Shown here one piece after another: positions 1 through 5,809 of a stretch of DNA of 6,074 bases. The notes under the pieces are model-generated. The model worked only from the letters and a program-made list of their open reading frames with translations. It had not been told where the DNA came from and did not search any database. Both the position numbers and the translations under genes were made by a program. Each line of letters opens with the position of its first letter. Position 1 is the first letter of the stretch. This stretch comes from JBECKS01 sp040235395 (GTDB lineage Bacteria; Pseudomonadota; Gammaproteobacteria; Pseudomonadales; JBECKS01), in NCBI GenBank assembly GCA_040235395.1, contig JBECKS010000238.1, positions 1 to 6,074 of the forward strand. The letters are read 5' to 3'.

Positions 1-584
1 TAATTACCCGTGGAGAAGGACAAAGGTCGTATAAGATTTCAAATGACTCTAAGGCTAAAGTTATTTTTGAACTTTTTGAGTTCAATGGGCTTGCAGAATT
101 AGAATCTAAGCGAAATGATGGTTTGAATATATCATTTTGTCAGTCACGCATAAGTCATCAGCCGCGCTTTGCTGGTGTCAAACATCTTAATCGTCTGGAA
201 AATGTCTTGTTAGCTTCTGAGCCTCATTTAGCTGGTTTTCATGAGGCTTTTGTATTTGATGATGAGGATTATCTTATTGAAGGACTGTCATCAAATGTTT
301 TTTTATTAAAAGAAGAAACATTATCAACTCCCTTGCTTGATAAGGCTGGTGTTGAGGGTGTTGTTAAGGCTTGGATAAAGTCAGAATTACAGACCGCTAA
401 TGTTTTCTTTAAGGAAAAGCGTTTAGTAAGGGATGACATATTGGCGGCAGATGCAATTTTAATGACAAACTGCATAATGGGAATCTGCAAAGTAAGTAGT
501 ATCGATCAATGCCATTGGAAATCTGATGACGCCAAGCTTAATGTTTTTTTAGAGCGGCTAAACCTAGACCAAGTGAGTTTCTAA
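1..584 (+). CDS. pabC: Aminodeoxychorismate lyase PabC, 5'-truncated
   Basis: This is the 3' part of 4-amino-4-deoxychorismate lyase, a cytoplasmic fold-type IV PLP enzyme. It splits aminodeoxychorismate into p-aminobenzoate and pyruvate for folate synthesis. The reading frame is open from base 3 (bases 1-2 finish a preceding codon) to the TAA at 582-584, giving 193 visible residues against about 270 in E. coli PabC, so roughly the first quarter lies outside the window. The first visible residues, ITRGEGQRSYKIS, match the conserved ITRGxGxRGY block. GVKHLNRLENVL follows, where the Lys codon at 180-182 is the expected PLP Schiff-base lysine, and then EGLSSNVFLL, the cofactor-phosphate region. 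An in-frame TTG at 123 could be mistaken for a start, but homology runs well upstream of it. The next gene starts 4 bases after the stop, so the two are almost certainly co-transcribed. Branched-chain or D-amino acid aminotransferases share the fold, but the KHLNRLE block and the mltG neighbour favour PabC. Confidence 0.93.
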   Translation, partial: ITRGEGQRSYKISNDSKAKVIFELFEFNGLAELESKRNDGLNISFCQSRISHQPRFAGVKHLNRLENVLLASEPHLAGFHEAFVFDDEDYLIEGLSSNVFLLKEETLSTPLLDKAGVEGVVKAWIKSELQTANVFFKEKRLVRDDILAADAILMTNCIMGICKVSSIDQCHWKSDDAKLNVFLERLNLDQVSF

Positions 585-588
585 AGTC

Positions 589-1608
589 ATGTCGGGATTA
601 TTAAAGTTCATTTCGCTAACTCTTCTTGTTGCAGGCTTAGGCATGGCAATCCTTTGTGTCAGATTTTTAAATGAACCGCTAAATCTTTCAGAAGAGGGGC
701 TGCTTTTTGAGCTATCAAAAGGTGAATCCTTAGGACATTTGGCTAACAAACTTGCAAAGCAAGGCGTCATTGAACATCCATTCATGTTTAAGCTCTATGG
801 TCAATTAGTCGGCGCCGATAAAAGCCTGAAAGCAGGCGAATATTTTTTCGAGAGAGGCATAAAAATTCCAGAGTTGTTCAGGCAGCTTAACAAAGGGGGA
901 ACCTTTCAAAGGAGTATTACCTTTGTAGAGGGCTGGACACAGAAAGAATTGTTTAATGCCATTAAACAGAATTCAAATTTACGCTGGGATACGGATGAAG
1001 AATCATTGCTTCAAACACTTGATTTGGAAAGCGATAGTCTGGAAGGAATGTTTTTTGCTGACACTTATTTTTTCAGTAAAAACCAGAGCGCTAGAAATTT
1101 GTTAATAAAATCTCATGAGGATCTTGAGCGCGTCCTGATTGAAGAGTGGGAAAGCCGGAATGAAAATTTACCCTTAAAAAATTCGTATCAGGCATTAATT
1201 CTGGCTTCGATTGTTGAAAAGGAAACCGGACTTGCAAGCGAAAGGCCATTAATAGCGGGTGTTTTTATTAATAGGCTAAATGCTGGTATGCGTCTTCAAA
1301 CAGACCCAACGGTAATTTATGGCTTGGGAGAAAGTTATCAGGGGAATTTAACTAAACTCCATTTGCAGACTTATACGCCTTACAATACTTACCGGATTCC
1401 TGCTTTACCGCCTACGCCAATTGCGATGGTGGGGAGGGAATCCATTCATGCAGTGTTACATCCAGAAGAAAGCGACTACCTTTATTTCGTGGCAAAAGGT
1501 GATGGTAGCCACTTTTTCTCTTCGACACTGGAGCAACATCAGTCGGCTGTAAAAGAGTATCAGTGGAAGCGTGTGAATAACTACCGTTCAGCGCCAGTAG
1601 CGAACTAA
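589..1608 (+). CDS. mltG: Endolytic murein transglycosylase MltG (YceG family)
   Basis: MltG is an inner-membrane lytic transglycosylase that cuts nascent glycan strands in the periplasm and is thought to set their length by ending elongation. The 339 residues almost equal the 340 of E. coli MltG. Residues about 5-27 form one hydrophobic membrane segment with a short cytoplasmic N-terminus. Residues about 35-100 are the LysM-like subdomain, including GESLGHLANKLAKQGVI. The C-terminal catalytic domain carries ASIVEKETGLASERP (206-220) and RLQTDPTVIYGLG (235-247), both hallmarks of the family. The catalytic Glu lies in the VEKE segment (E210 or E212; I cannot decide which corresponds to E. coli E218 without an alignment). 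YTPYNTYRIPALPPTPI (262-278) is also conserved. The ATG is 4 bases after the pabC stop. No strong Shine-Dalgarno is visible, so translation may depend on coupling to pabC. Neighbours pabC and tmk are the usual ones. Confidence 0.97.
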   Translation: MSGLLKFISLTLLVAGLGMAILCVRFLNEPLNLSEEGLLFELSKGESLGHLANKLAKQGVIEHPFMFKLYGQLVGADKSLKAGEYFFERGIKIPELFRQLNKGGTFQRSITFVEGWTQKELFNAIKQNSNLRWDTDEESLLQTLDLESDSLEGMFFADTYFFSKNQSARNLLIKSHEDLERVLIEEWESRNENLPLKNSYQALILASIVEKETGLASERPLIAGVFINRLNAGMRLQTDPTVIYGLGESYQGNLTKLHLQTYTPYNTYRIPALPPTPIAMVGRESIHAVLHPEESDYLYFVAKGDGSHFFSSTLEQHQSAVKEYQWKRVNNYRSAPVAN

Positions 1609-1621
1609 ATAAAGTGTTCTT

Positions 1622-2278
1622 ATGAATCAAGTTCAGAAGCGTGGAAAATTTATCACTATTGAAGGAGGTGAAGGTGTTGGGAAGTCTTCCAATATCGCTT
1701 TTATTCAGTCGTGGGTGAAAAAGAACTTGAGTCGAGAATTGGTTCTAACACGTGAGCCTGGCGGGACTCCATTAGCTGAAGAAATCAGGGAGCTGTTTAT
1801 TGTTCCAAGAGATGAGCTGGTTGATGAAAATACTGAACTCTTATTGGTTTTTGCAGCAAGAGCACAACATATTGCGCGTGTAATCAAACCAAATCTTGAA
1901 CAAGGTTGTTGGGTTTTAAGTGATCGTTTTACTGATGCAACCTTTGCATACCAGGGAGGAGGAAGGGGGCTTGATACTAAAGTCATTCTTCAACTGGAAC
2001 GGATTGTTCAAAAAGACTTACAACCCGACTTAACTATTTTGCTCGATTTGCCTGTAGAAGAAGGATTAAATAGGGCGAGTGAGCGTGGTGATTTCGATCG
2101 AATTGAAAGGGAAAAAATTTCTTTTTTTGAGGATGTGAGAAATGCCTATCTAAGAAGAGCTCAAGAAGACCCGGATCGTTTTGTGATTATTGATGCGAGC
2201 CAAGCTTTAGATAAAGTTCAGTTGGATATATCTAATGCTCTGGAAGTTTTCTGTAATGAGTCAGGAGAGATGCAGTGA
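1622..2278 (+). CDS. tmk: Thymidylate kinase
   Basis: Tmk phosphorylates dTMP to dTDP with ATP in the cytoplasm, an essential step of dTTP supply. The 218 residues are close to the usual 205-215. Visible motifs are the P-loop EGGEGVGKSS (14-23), TREPGGT (43-49), the DRF substrate motif (101-103) followed by YQGGGRGLD (110-118), and the LID segment RASERGDFDRIE (151-162). The P-loop has no Arg after its Glu while the LID is Arg-rich, which is the bacterial (E. coli-like, type II) arrangement rather than the human/yeast one. The ATG lies 13 bases after the mltG stop, preceded only by a weak purine stretch (TAAAGTG, 1610-1616). The TGA stop at 2276-2278 overlaps the holB GTG start, implying translational coupling. 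Confidence 0.97.
   Translation: MNQVQKRGKFITIEGGEGVGKSSNIAFIQSWVKKNLSRELVLTREPGGTPLAEEIRELFIVPRDELVDENTELLLVFAARAQHIARVIKPNLEQGCWVLSDRFTDATFAYQGGGRGLDTKVILQLERIVQKDLQPDLTILLDLPVEEGLNRASERGDFDRIEREKISFFEDVRNAYLRRAQEDPDRFVIIDASQALDKVQLDISNALEVFCNESGEMQ
2263..2267 (+). promoter_or_regulatory. Ribosome binding site for holB
   Basis: AGGAG lies inside the last codons of tmk, 7 bases before the GTG at 2275. This near-ideal Shine-Dalgarno decides the holB start in favour of the GTG rather than the in-frame ATG at 2302. Confidence 0.75.
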
Positions 2279-3303
2279 GCAAAGCTGATTCTGAAGAGTT
2301 AATGGAAGAGTCAAGACTCTCGGTTCAATTTCATCCCTGGCATAGTCATCAAAAGAAGATGTTAATGGAATTGATGCATTCTGGTCGTTTGCATCATGCA
2401 TTTTTATTATTCGGACCAAAAGGCATTGGTAAGTTTGATTTTGCCTGTGCAGCAGCAGCGACAATGCTTTGCGAAAACCCCAGTGAAAACAATGCCTGCG
2501 GATTATGCCGTGCCTGTGTCATGTTCCAGGCATATACTCATCCTGATTTTTTTCTGCTTCAACCGGCAGAAGAAGGCAAACAGATTGTTATTGATGAAAT
2601 TCGAACCTTAACTTCTTTCATGAGCAAGTCAGCGAGCAGGAGAGGTAAGAGGGTGGTTATTATAGATGACTGCGATCAGCTAAATAATGCAGCGTCTAAT
2701 GCCTTGTTAAAATTTCTTGAAGAACCCGGTGATGATGTTCATCTTTTTCTTGTTTGTCAGCAAATTGAAAACCTGTTACCGACGATAAATAGCCGCTGTC
2801 AGAAACTAGCATTTTCAAGTATTGATAAGGATAGAGTTGCTGAATGGTTAACAAATCAAGGCGTAGATCCTGCTGTAATGTCAGATGCCTTGTTTGAGTT
2901 TGCAAATGGCTCACCCGTGGATGCTTTGGAGCTAGTCGATTCCCGGATTTTTATTGAGCGAGAAAAAATCCTGTCCTCCCTGTCAAAGTCATTGTCAGGA
3001 GAGTTATCTATGTTTGCAGCCTTTAGGTCGCTTGAGGCTTACGACTTAATTATTCTCATGAAAGTATGGCATTCATGGTGTCTGGATGTATTGAGAATAC
3101 AATCTGGTGTTGATGCTCATCATTTGCGCTTTCAAACTATGTTAATTGCGTTGGAGCAAGTGGCGTCTATGCTTAAGGAAAACGATTTACCAGCTTTTAT
3201 GGACCGGCTTCTACTTGAGTGTAACCAATTACAGAAAGGTTCAACGGTAAACCAGTCTTTGCTGCTGCAAGATCTCTTGGTAGCTTGGAGTGGTTTGAAG
3301 TAA
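2275..3303 (+). CDS. holB: DNA polymerase III delta-prime subunit HolB
   Basis: Delta-prime is the rigid stator of the clamp loader that places the beta clamp on DNA. The 342 residues compare with 334 in E. coli. The AAA+ module begins with a degenerate P-loop, GPKGIGKF (47-54), in which Phe replaces the usual Ser/Thr after Lys. This fits delta-prime, which does not hydrolyse ATP. Four cysteines, C66, C75, C78 and C81 (C-x8-C-x2-C-x2-C), form the zinc-binding module. VVIIDDCDQLNNAASNALLK (127-146) covers the Walker B-like region, followed by FLEEP. The SRC motif (173-175) supplies the arginine finger to the neighbouring gamma/tau ATP site. The rest, from about 210 on, looks like the helical C-terminal collar domain. 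Start is GTG, chosen because an AGGAG sits 7 bases upstream; it overlaps the tmk stop by 4 bases (GTGA). DnaX is excluded by size, the degenerate P-loop and the synteny. Confidence 0.95.
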   Translation: MSKADSEELMEESRLSVQFHPWHSHQKKMLMELMHSGRLHHAFLLFGPKGIGKFDFACAAAATMLCENPSENNACGLCRACVMFQAYTHPDFFLLQPAEEGKQIVIDEIRTLTSFMSKSASRRGKRVVIIDDCDQLNNAASNALLKFLEEPGDDVHLFLVCQQIENLLPTINSRCQKLAFSSIDKDRVAEWLTNQGVDPAVMSDALFEFANGSPVDALELVDSRIFIEREKILSSLSKSLSGELSMFAAFRSLEAYDLIILMKVWHSWCLDVLRIQSGVDAHHLRFQTMLIALEQVASMLKENDLPAFMDRLLLECNQLQKGSTVNQSLLLQDLLVAWSGLK

Positions 3304-3354
3304 GAAGTCTTGATGTAAGCTTTCCTTATACGCTAAGCTTGCTTCCTAAGTGGT

Positions 3355-3363
3355 TGGTATAAC
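3355..3363 (+). promoter_or_regulatory. Candidate extended -10 promoter for pilZ
   Basis: TGGTATAAC reads as an extended -10 element: TG at 3355-3356, one base, then TATAAC (5 of 6 to TATAAT) at 3358-3363. No good -35 hexamer sits 16-18 bases upstream, which is tolerable for extended -10 promoters. Transcription would begin near 3370, leaving a leader of about 23 bases before the pilZ ATG. It would let pilZ be expressed apart from the upstream genes. This rests on motif match only. Confidence 0.4.
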
Positions 3364-3380
3364 TAATAAATCAAGAAATC

Positions 3381-3387
3381 AGGGTGG
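3381..3387 (+). promoter_or_regulatory. Ribosome binding site for pilZ
   Basis: AGGGTGG lies 5 bases before the ATG at 3393 (8 bases counting from AGGG). The alternative in-frame GTG at 3384 is inside this purine stretch and has no ribosome binding site of its own, so the ATG is preferred. Confidence 0.65.
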
Positions 3388-3392
3388 TATTT

Positions 3393-3743
3393 ATGGCTCC
3401 CAAAATGCCTGGCAGAAGCGGGATTCTTAATTTAACAATTCAGGATAAGGCAGTTTTGTACGCGGCCTACATGCCTTTCATTTCTAATGGTGGTTTGTTT
3501 ATTCCAACCAATAAGGCATATAAGTTGGGTGATGAAGTATTCCTGTTGTTGACTTTGATGGATGAGCCCGAAAAGATTCCTGTCGCAGGAAAAATCGTAT
3601 GGATTACGCCTGCTGGCGCTCAGGGAAATAGGGCTGCTGGTATTGGCATTCAGCTGGAAGGCGGAGATAAAACCTTAAAAACCAAGATAGAGACTTATCT
3701 AGCTGGTAGTGTCGAGTCTGGGCGCCCAACCCATACAATGTAA
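3393..3743 (+). CDS. pilZ: Type IV pilus assembly protein PilZ
   Basis: PilZ is a small cytoplasmic protein needed for type IV pilus biogenesis. In Xanthomonas it binds the PilB extension ATPase and the EAL-domain protein FimX. From the ATG at 3393 it has 116 residues, against 118 in P. aeruginosa. Key blocks are GILNLTIQDKAVLYAAYMPF (10-29), NGGLFIPTNKAYKLGDEVF (32-50), PVAGKIVWITPAGAQGNRAA (63-82), GIGIQL (83-88), and the C-terminal KIETYLAG and RPTHTM. The canonical c-di-GMP ligands of PilZ domains (an RxxxR before the barrel and D/NxSxxG) are not both present: no RxxxR is seen and only SNGG remains. This agrees with the founding PilZ being a non-binder. The gene follows holB in the standard order but has its own likely promoter. 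Its stop is 8 bases from the stop of the convergent aminotransferase gene. Confidence 0.96.
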   Translation: MAPKMPGRSGILNLTIQDKAVLYAAYMPFISNGGLFIPTNKAYKLGDEVFLLLTLMDEPEKIPVAGKIVWITPAGAQGNRAAGIGIQLEGGDKTLKTKIETYLAGSVESGRPTHTM

Positions 3744-3751
3744 CTGCTGCC

Positions 3752-4885
3752 TTACCGAATATTTTTTTTCAGCACTTCAATTGCCTGTTCGATTCGTCTT
3801 CTCGGTGTGTAGAAGTGAGGGGAGAATCTTATGCCCATGCCTCTATTAACGCAGATAATTCCCTCAGACATAAGTTTGTTTCTTAAAACATGATTTTCCT
3901 GACCTTCAATGCTAAAGGTAATGATTGCGCTCTGGTATTTGGCTTCCTGGTTTTCGTGAATAGTGCAATTAGCAAGACTTTTAAGTTGATTGCGTAATTC
4001 ATTTGAAATAGCTATTAAATCCTTTTCAATGCAACCCATTCCATATTCTTCAATCAAGCTCATGCTTGCATGAAGGCCGTGCACTCCAAGCATATTTGGG
4101 CTTCCGCATTCAAATTTACGGCCGCTAGACGCTATTTCCCAGGTCTTGACGTTGTAATTACCAGCGTCCCTAACCATATGCCATCCGTATTCATTTACGT
4201 TCATCTTTTCCCTAATGGCTTTTCTGGAATAGAAAAGTCCAAGCCCTTCGGGGGCCATTAGCCATTTGTGCCCGTCAGCCACAACAAAATCTGCCTGGCA
4301 CTTTTCCACATCGAAGTGATATGCGCCCAGGCTCTGTATGGCATCAACACAGAATAGAACATTGGCCTGTTGGCAGTATGCACCAAGCTTAGATAAATCG
4401 AGGCGTAGACCGCTGGCATACTGAATTGAACTAATGGCTAACATTCGCGTTTGTTTTGAAAACTGTGCTGCTATGGATGCTTCAATGTTTTCACCCTTGA
4501 GAGAGACTTCTTTCACCTTGACCCCGAAGTGAGCTAAGGACTCCCAAACAATACGATTTGAAGGAAATTCTTCATCGCTGATCAATATTTCGTCTCCTTC
4601 ACTCCAGTCCAGACCATAGGCAATCATCGACAGTCCTTCTGATGTGTTCTTTACAAGGGCTATATCTTCTGTTGAGGGCGCGTTGATCAGTTTTCTGAGC
4701 TTTTCCCTGAGTTGAGCTTCCTTTTCTTCCCACTTGGGGTATCGGCTGGCGCCTAAATGTATGTTTTCTTCGGCAAATGCCTTGATTGCATCGGCCGTAC
4801 GTTTGGGCCAGGGAGAAACTGCTGCATGGTTGAGGTAGCAAATGTTTGAATCTAAAGGAAATTCTTCAACTAAATTAACGGCCAT
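3752..4885 (-). CDS. Class V aminotransferase-fold PLP enzyme, substrate unknown
   Basis: This 377-residue protein has the full set of class V (NifS/isopenicillin-epimerase-like) PLP features. YLNHAAVSPWP (17-27) is the N-terminal substrate loop. NTSEGLS (80-86) binds the cofactor phosphate. D181 in VDAIQSLGA should contact the pyridine nitrogen, with Q184 next to the ring. H206-K207 in ADGHKWLMAPEGLGLFY is the Schiff-base lysine site. IRFSPHFYTP (352-361) carries the carboxylate-binding Arg. The catalytic Cys loop of cysteine desulfurases (GHHC-like) is not recognisable; the C346 segment ICVNRGMGIRF aligns with the class V 'vs.R.g..R.S.h.YNt' block of non-desulfurase members. I therefore do not call it SufS or CsdA, and the substrate is open. 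The start is supported by AAGGGG (4899-4894) 8 bases upstream. It is a single-gene unit, convergent with pilZ and divergent from the outer-membrane protein gene. A run of eight T (3762-3769, eight A in the coding sense) lies near its 3' end. Confidence 0.85.
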   Translation of the reverse strand: MAVNLVEEFPLDSNICYLNHAAVSPWPKRTADAIKAFAEENIHLGASRYPKWEEKEAQLREKLRKLINAPSTEDIALVKNTSEGLSMIAYGLDWSEGDEILISDEEFPSNRIVWESLAHFGVKVKEVSLKGENIEASIAAQFSKQTRMLAISSIQYASGLRLDLSKLGAYCQQANVLFCVDAIQSLGAYHFDVEKCQADFVVADGHKWLMAPEGLGLFYSRKAIREKMNVNEYGWHMVRDAGNYNVKTWEIASSGRKFECGSPNMLGVHGLHASMSLIEEYGMGCIEKDLIAISNELRNQLKSLANCTIHENQEAKYQSAIITFSIEGQENHVLRNKLMSEGIICVNRGMGIRFSPHFYTPRRRIEQAIEVLKKNIR

Positions 4886-4952
4886 AAAACTTGCCCCTTA
4901 CTGAGCTTTATTTGAGAATGTCTGTACTTATTTAAAATTTAAAGAGGTTGTC
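4886..4952. other. Divergent intergenic region
   Basis: Sixty-seven A/T-rich bases separate two divergently read genes, so promoters for both should lie here or reach into the coding ends. A ribosome binding site can be seen for each side: AAGGGG on the minus strand (4899-4894) and GAGG on the plus strand (4944-4947). No -35/-10 pair is good enough to annotate. Confidence 0.4.
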
Positions 4953-5678
4953 ATGGACAAGTTTAAAACCTTTGGCTTTGTTGCGTTAGTGATTTGCTTT
5001 TCTTTTGTTTTTTCACCATCAGTTTTTGCTGATGCAATAGGGCTGACTGCATCAGTGACTCAATGGTCACCGAGTTGGGATGGTAATTTGGGAAATGGTG
5101 ATTTAGAAGGTGATATGTCATTAGATGATGATAAAAGCACAGGTTTTTCCATCGCATTTGAACATCCGGTTCCAGTATTTCCGAACATTAAATTTCAGTC
5201 GACACCTTTAAGTACAAAAGGTACTTCAACTTCTAGTTTTTCTATGGGTACGGTTAACGTTATTTCATCTGACGATATAGACCTTGCCTTTGATAGCTAT
5301 GACGCTATTTTTTATTGGCAAGCGCTAGATAACTGGGTATCTCTTGATTTGGGTTTGGCAGCAAGACAATATGATGGGGAGCTTTTAGTAAATGGTGTGT
5401 CAGAAGTAGACGGCAGTATAGTATTACCCATGCTCTACACAGGAGCGCGTTTTGATCTGCCTTTAAGTGGTTTTTATGGAAGAGGAGAGCTGTTATTCGT
5501 GAGTTATGGTGGTAGTTCAATCCATGATTTTCAGTTTGGTTTGGGCTATGAATCTTCTTTACATTTGGGTGCAGAATTAGGCTTGCGAAGCTCAAGCATT
5601 TCACTTGATGATGTAGAGGATTTTGATACGGATATCAGTGCTTCTGGTGCTTATTTTTCACTAAGTTTCAGTATCTAA
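4953..5678 (+). CDS. Outer-membrane beta-barrel protein, TIGR04219-like
   Basis: This is a 241-residue exported protein of unknown function. Residues 1-26 are a Sec signal peptide (MDKFK charged end, hydrophobic core, then SPSVFA), with cleavage likely after VFA26 or ADA28. The mature part has no cysteine and is built of alternating polar/hydrophobic stretches rich in Gly, Ser and aromatic residues, as in an outer-membrane barrel. EHPVPVFPNIK (70-80) and DNWVSLDLGLAARQYDG (126-142) resemble my memory of the TIGR04219 outer-membrane family (EHPxPxLPNI and DNWVxLDLGL...R.YDG); that assignment is from memory of the family pattern. The N-terminal mature part is acidic (GDLEGDMSLDDDKS, 49-62), as is SLDDVEDFDTD (217-227). 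The C-terminus YFSLSFSI has the right alternation for BAM recognition but ends in Ile instead of the usual Phe/Trp. The ATG has GAGG 5 bases upstream. It reads in the same direction as gyrA but is separated from it by 217 bases. Confidence 0.8.
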   Translation: MDKFKTFGFVALVICFSFVFSPSVFADAIGLTASVTQWSPSWDGNLGNGDLEGDMSLDDDKSTGFSIAFEHPVPVFPNIKFQSTPLSTKGTSTSSFSMGTVNVISSDDIDLAFDSYDAIFYWQALDNWVSLDLGLAARQYDGELLVNGVSEVDGSIVLPMLYTGARFDLPLSGFYGRGELLFVSYGGSSIHDFQFGLGYESSLHLGAELGLRSSSISLDDVEDFDTDISASGAYFSLSFSI

Positions 5679-5685
5679 TTGTTTA

Positions 5686-5755
5686 GGGCGGAATTAGGTT
5701 TTGGTGGTATATCCATACTTTTTTTGGCAACAAAAATAAGTGCCTGAATCCGCCT
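5686..5755. repeat. Imperfect inverted repeat, arms 5687-5698 and 5743-5754
   Basis: GGCGGAATTAGG pairs with CCTGAATCCGCC. Ten of twelve positions are Watson-Crick, one is G-U in RNA and one is an A-A mismatch; G5686 and T5755 could add one more G-U. The 44-base loop contains the A/T hairpin at 5719-5741. It begins 9 bases after the stop of the outer-membrane protein gene, where a 3'-end stabilising or termination structure would be expected, but it lacks a downstream T-tract. Confidence 0.5.
5719..5741. repeat. A/T hairpin with GCAA tetraloop
   Basis: TTTTTG (5721-5726) and CAAAAA (5731-5736) are a perfect 6-base stem around GCAA, a GNRA-type loop. A few more pairs can be added outward past a mismatch (ACT at 5717-5719 with AGT at 5739-5741). 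The stem is A/U-rich, hence weak alone. Confidence 0.4.
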
Positions 5756-5774
5756 ATAAGTTACTCATTTCTCT

Positions 5775-5790
5775 AGGGAAAATCTTCCCT
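5775..5790. repeat. Short hairpin AGGGAA/TTCCCT
   Basis: AGGGAA (5775-5780) and TTCCCT (5785-5790) are exact reverse complements around the loop AATC. The dyad occupies the place of the -35/spacer of the candidate gyrA promoter, so it could be an operator as well as an RNA or DNA hairpin. No T-tract follows on either strand. Confidence 0.45.
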
Positions 5791-5793
5791 CTG

Positions 5794-5802
5794 TGGTAAA
5801 AT
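5794..5802 (+). promoter_or_regulatory. Candidate gyrA promoter, extended -10
   Basis: TGGTAAAAT gives TG (5794-5795), one base, and TAAAAT (5 of 6 to TATAAT) at 5797-5802. The place of a -35 (about 5774-5779, TAGGGA) matches poorly, which suits an extended -10 promoter. Transcription would start near 5809 and give a leader of about 87 bases. In E. coli, gyrase promoters are activated by DNA relaxation through sequences around -10, so this element may carry the same control; that is inference. Confidence 0.45.
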
Positions 5803-5809
5803 TCGGCAC

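Larger units (their letters stand above)
3304..3392 (+). other. holB-pilZ intergenic gap with a repeated TAAGCTT
   Basis: This is the only sizeable gap in the pabC-pilZ block. TAAGCTT occurs twice 18 bases apart (3316-3322 and 3334-3340), each followed by a C/T-rich stretch, giving an imperfect direct repeat (TAAGCTTTCCTTA and TAAGCTTGCTTCCTAAG). There is no GC-rich hairpin with a T-tract, so no intrinsic terminator for holB is visible. The repeat lies just upstream of the candidate pilZ promoter. It could be a site bound by a regulator, or chance. Confidence 0.35.

Noticed and set aside
123..584. A 153-residue gene beginning at TTG 123
   Set aside because: The same frame is open to the window edge and encodes the conserved PabC N-terminal block ITRGEGQRSY, so the TTG is internal.
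3384..3392. GTG at 3384 as the pilZ start
   Set aside because: It falls inside the AGGGTGG ribosome binding site of the ATG at 3393, and the ATG gives the family-typical length.
3719..3728. TGGGCGCCCA palindrome near the pilZ 3' end
   Set aside because: It is a perfect 10-base palindrome but has no loop and lies in codons for the conserved GRPTH segment; likely coincidental.
3762..3769. Eight-T run after pilZ as a terminator tract
   Set aside because: No hairpin precedes it on the plus strand, and it is coding sequence (Lys-Lys-Asn) of the convergent aminotransferase gene.
4912..4938. TTGAGA (4912-4917) and TAAAAT (4933-4938) as promoter of the outer-membrane protein gene
   Set aside because: The spacer is only 15 bases, and transcription would start within the ribosome binding site at about 4945.
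4963..5604. Minus-strand open frames across the outer-membrane protein gene (4963-5157 and 5305-5604)
   Set aside because: Their translations are low-complexity His/Leu/Ser/Asn-rich shadows without a ribosome binding site or recognisable motif; the plus-strand gene has a signal peptide and family motifs.
5719..5741. A/T hairpin as intrinsic terminator of the outer-membrane protein gene
   Set aside because: The T-run is on the 5' side of the stem and nothing T-rich follows it, so it does not fit the plus-strand terminator pattern.
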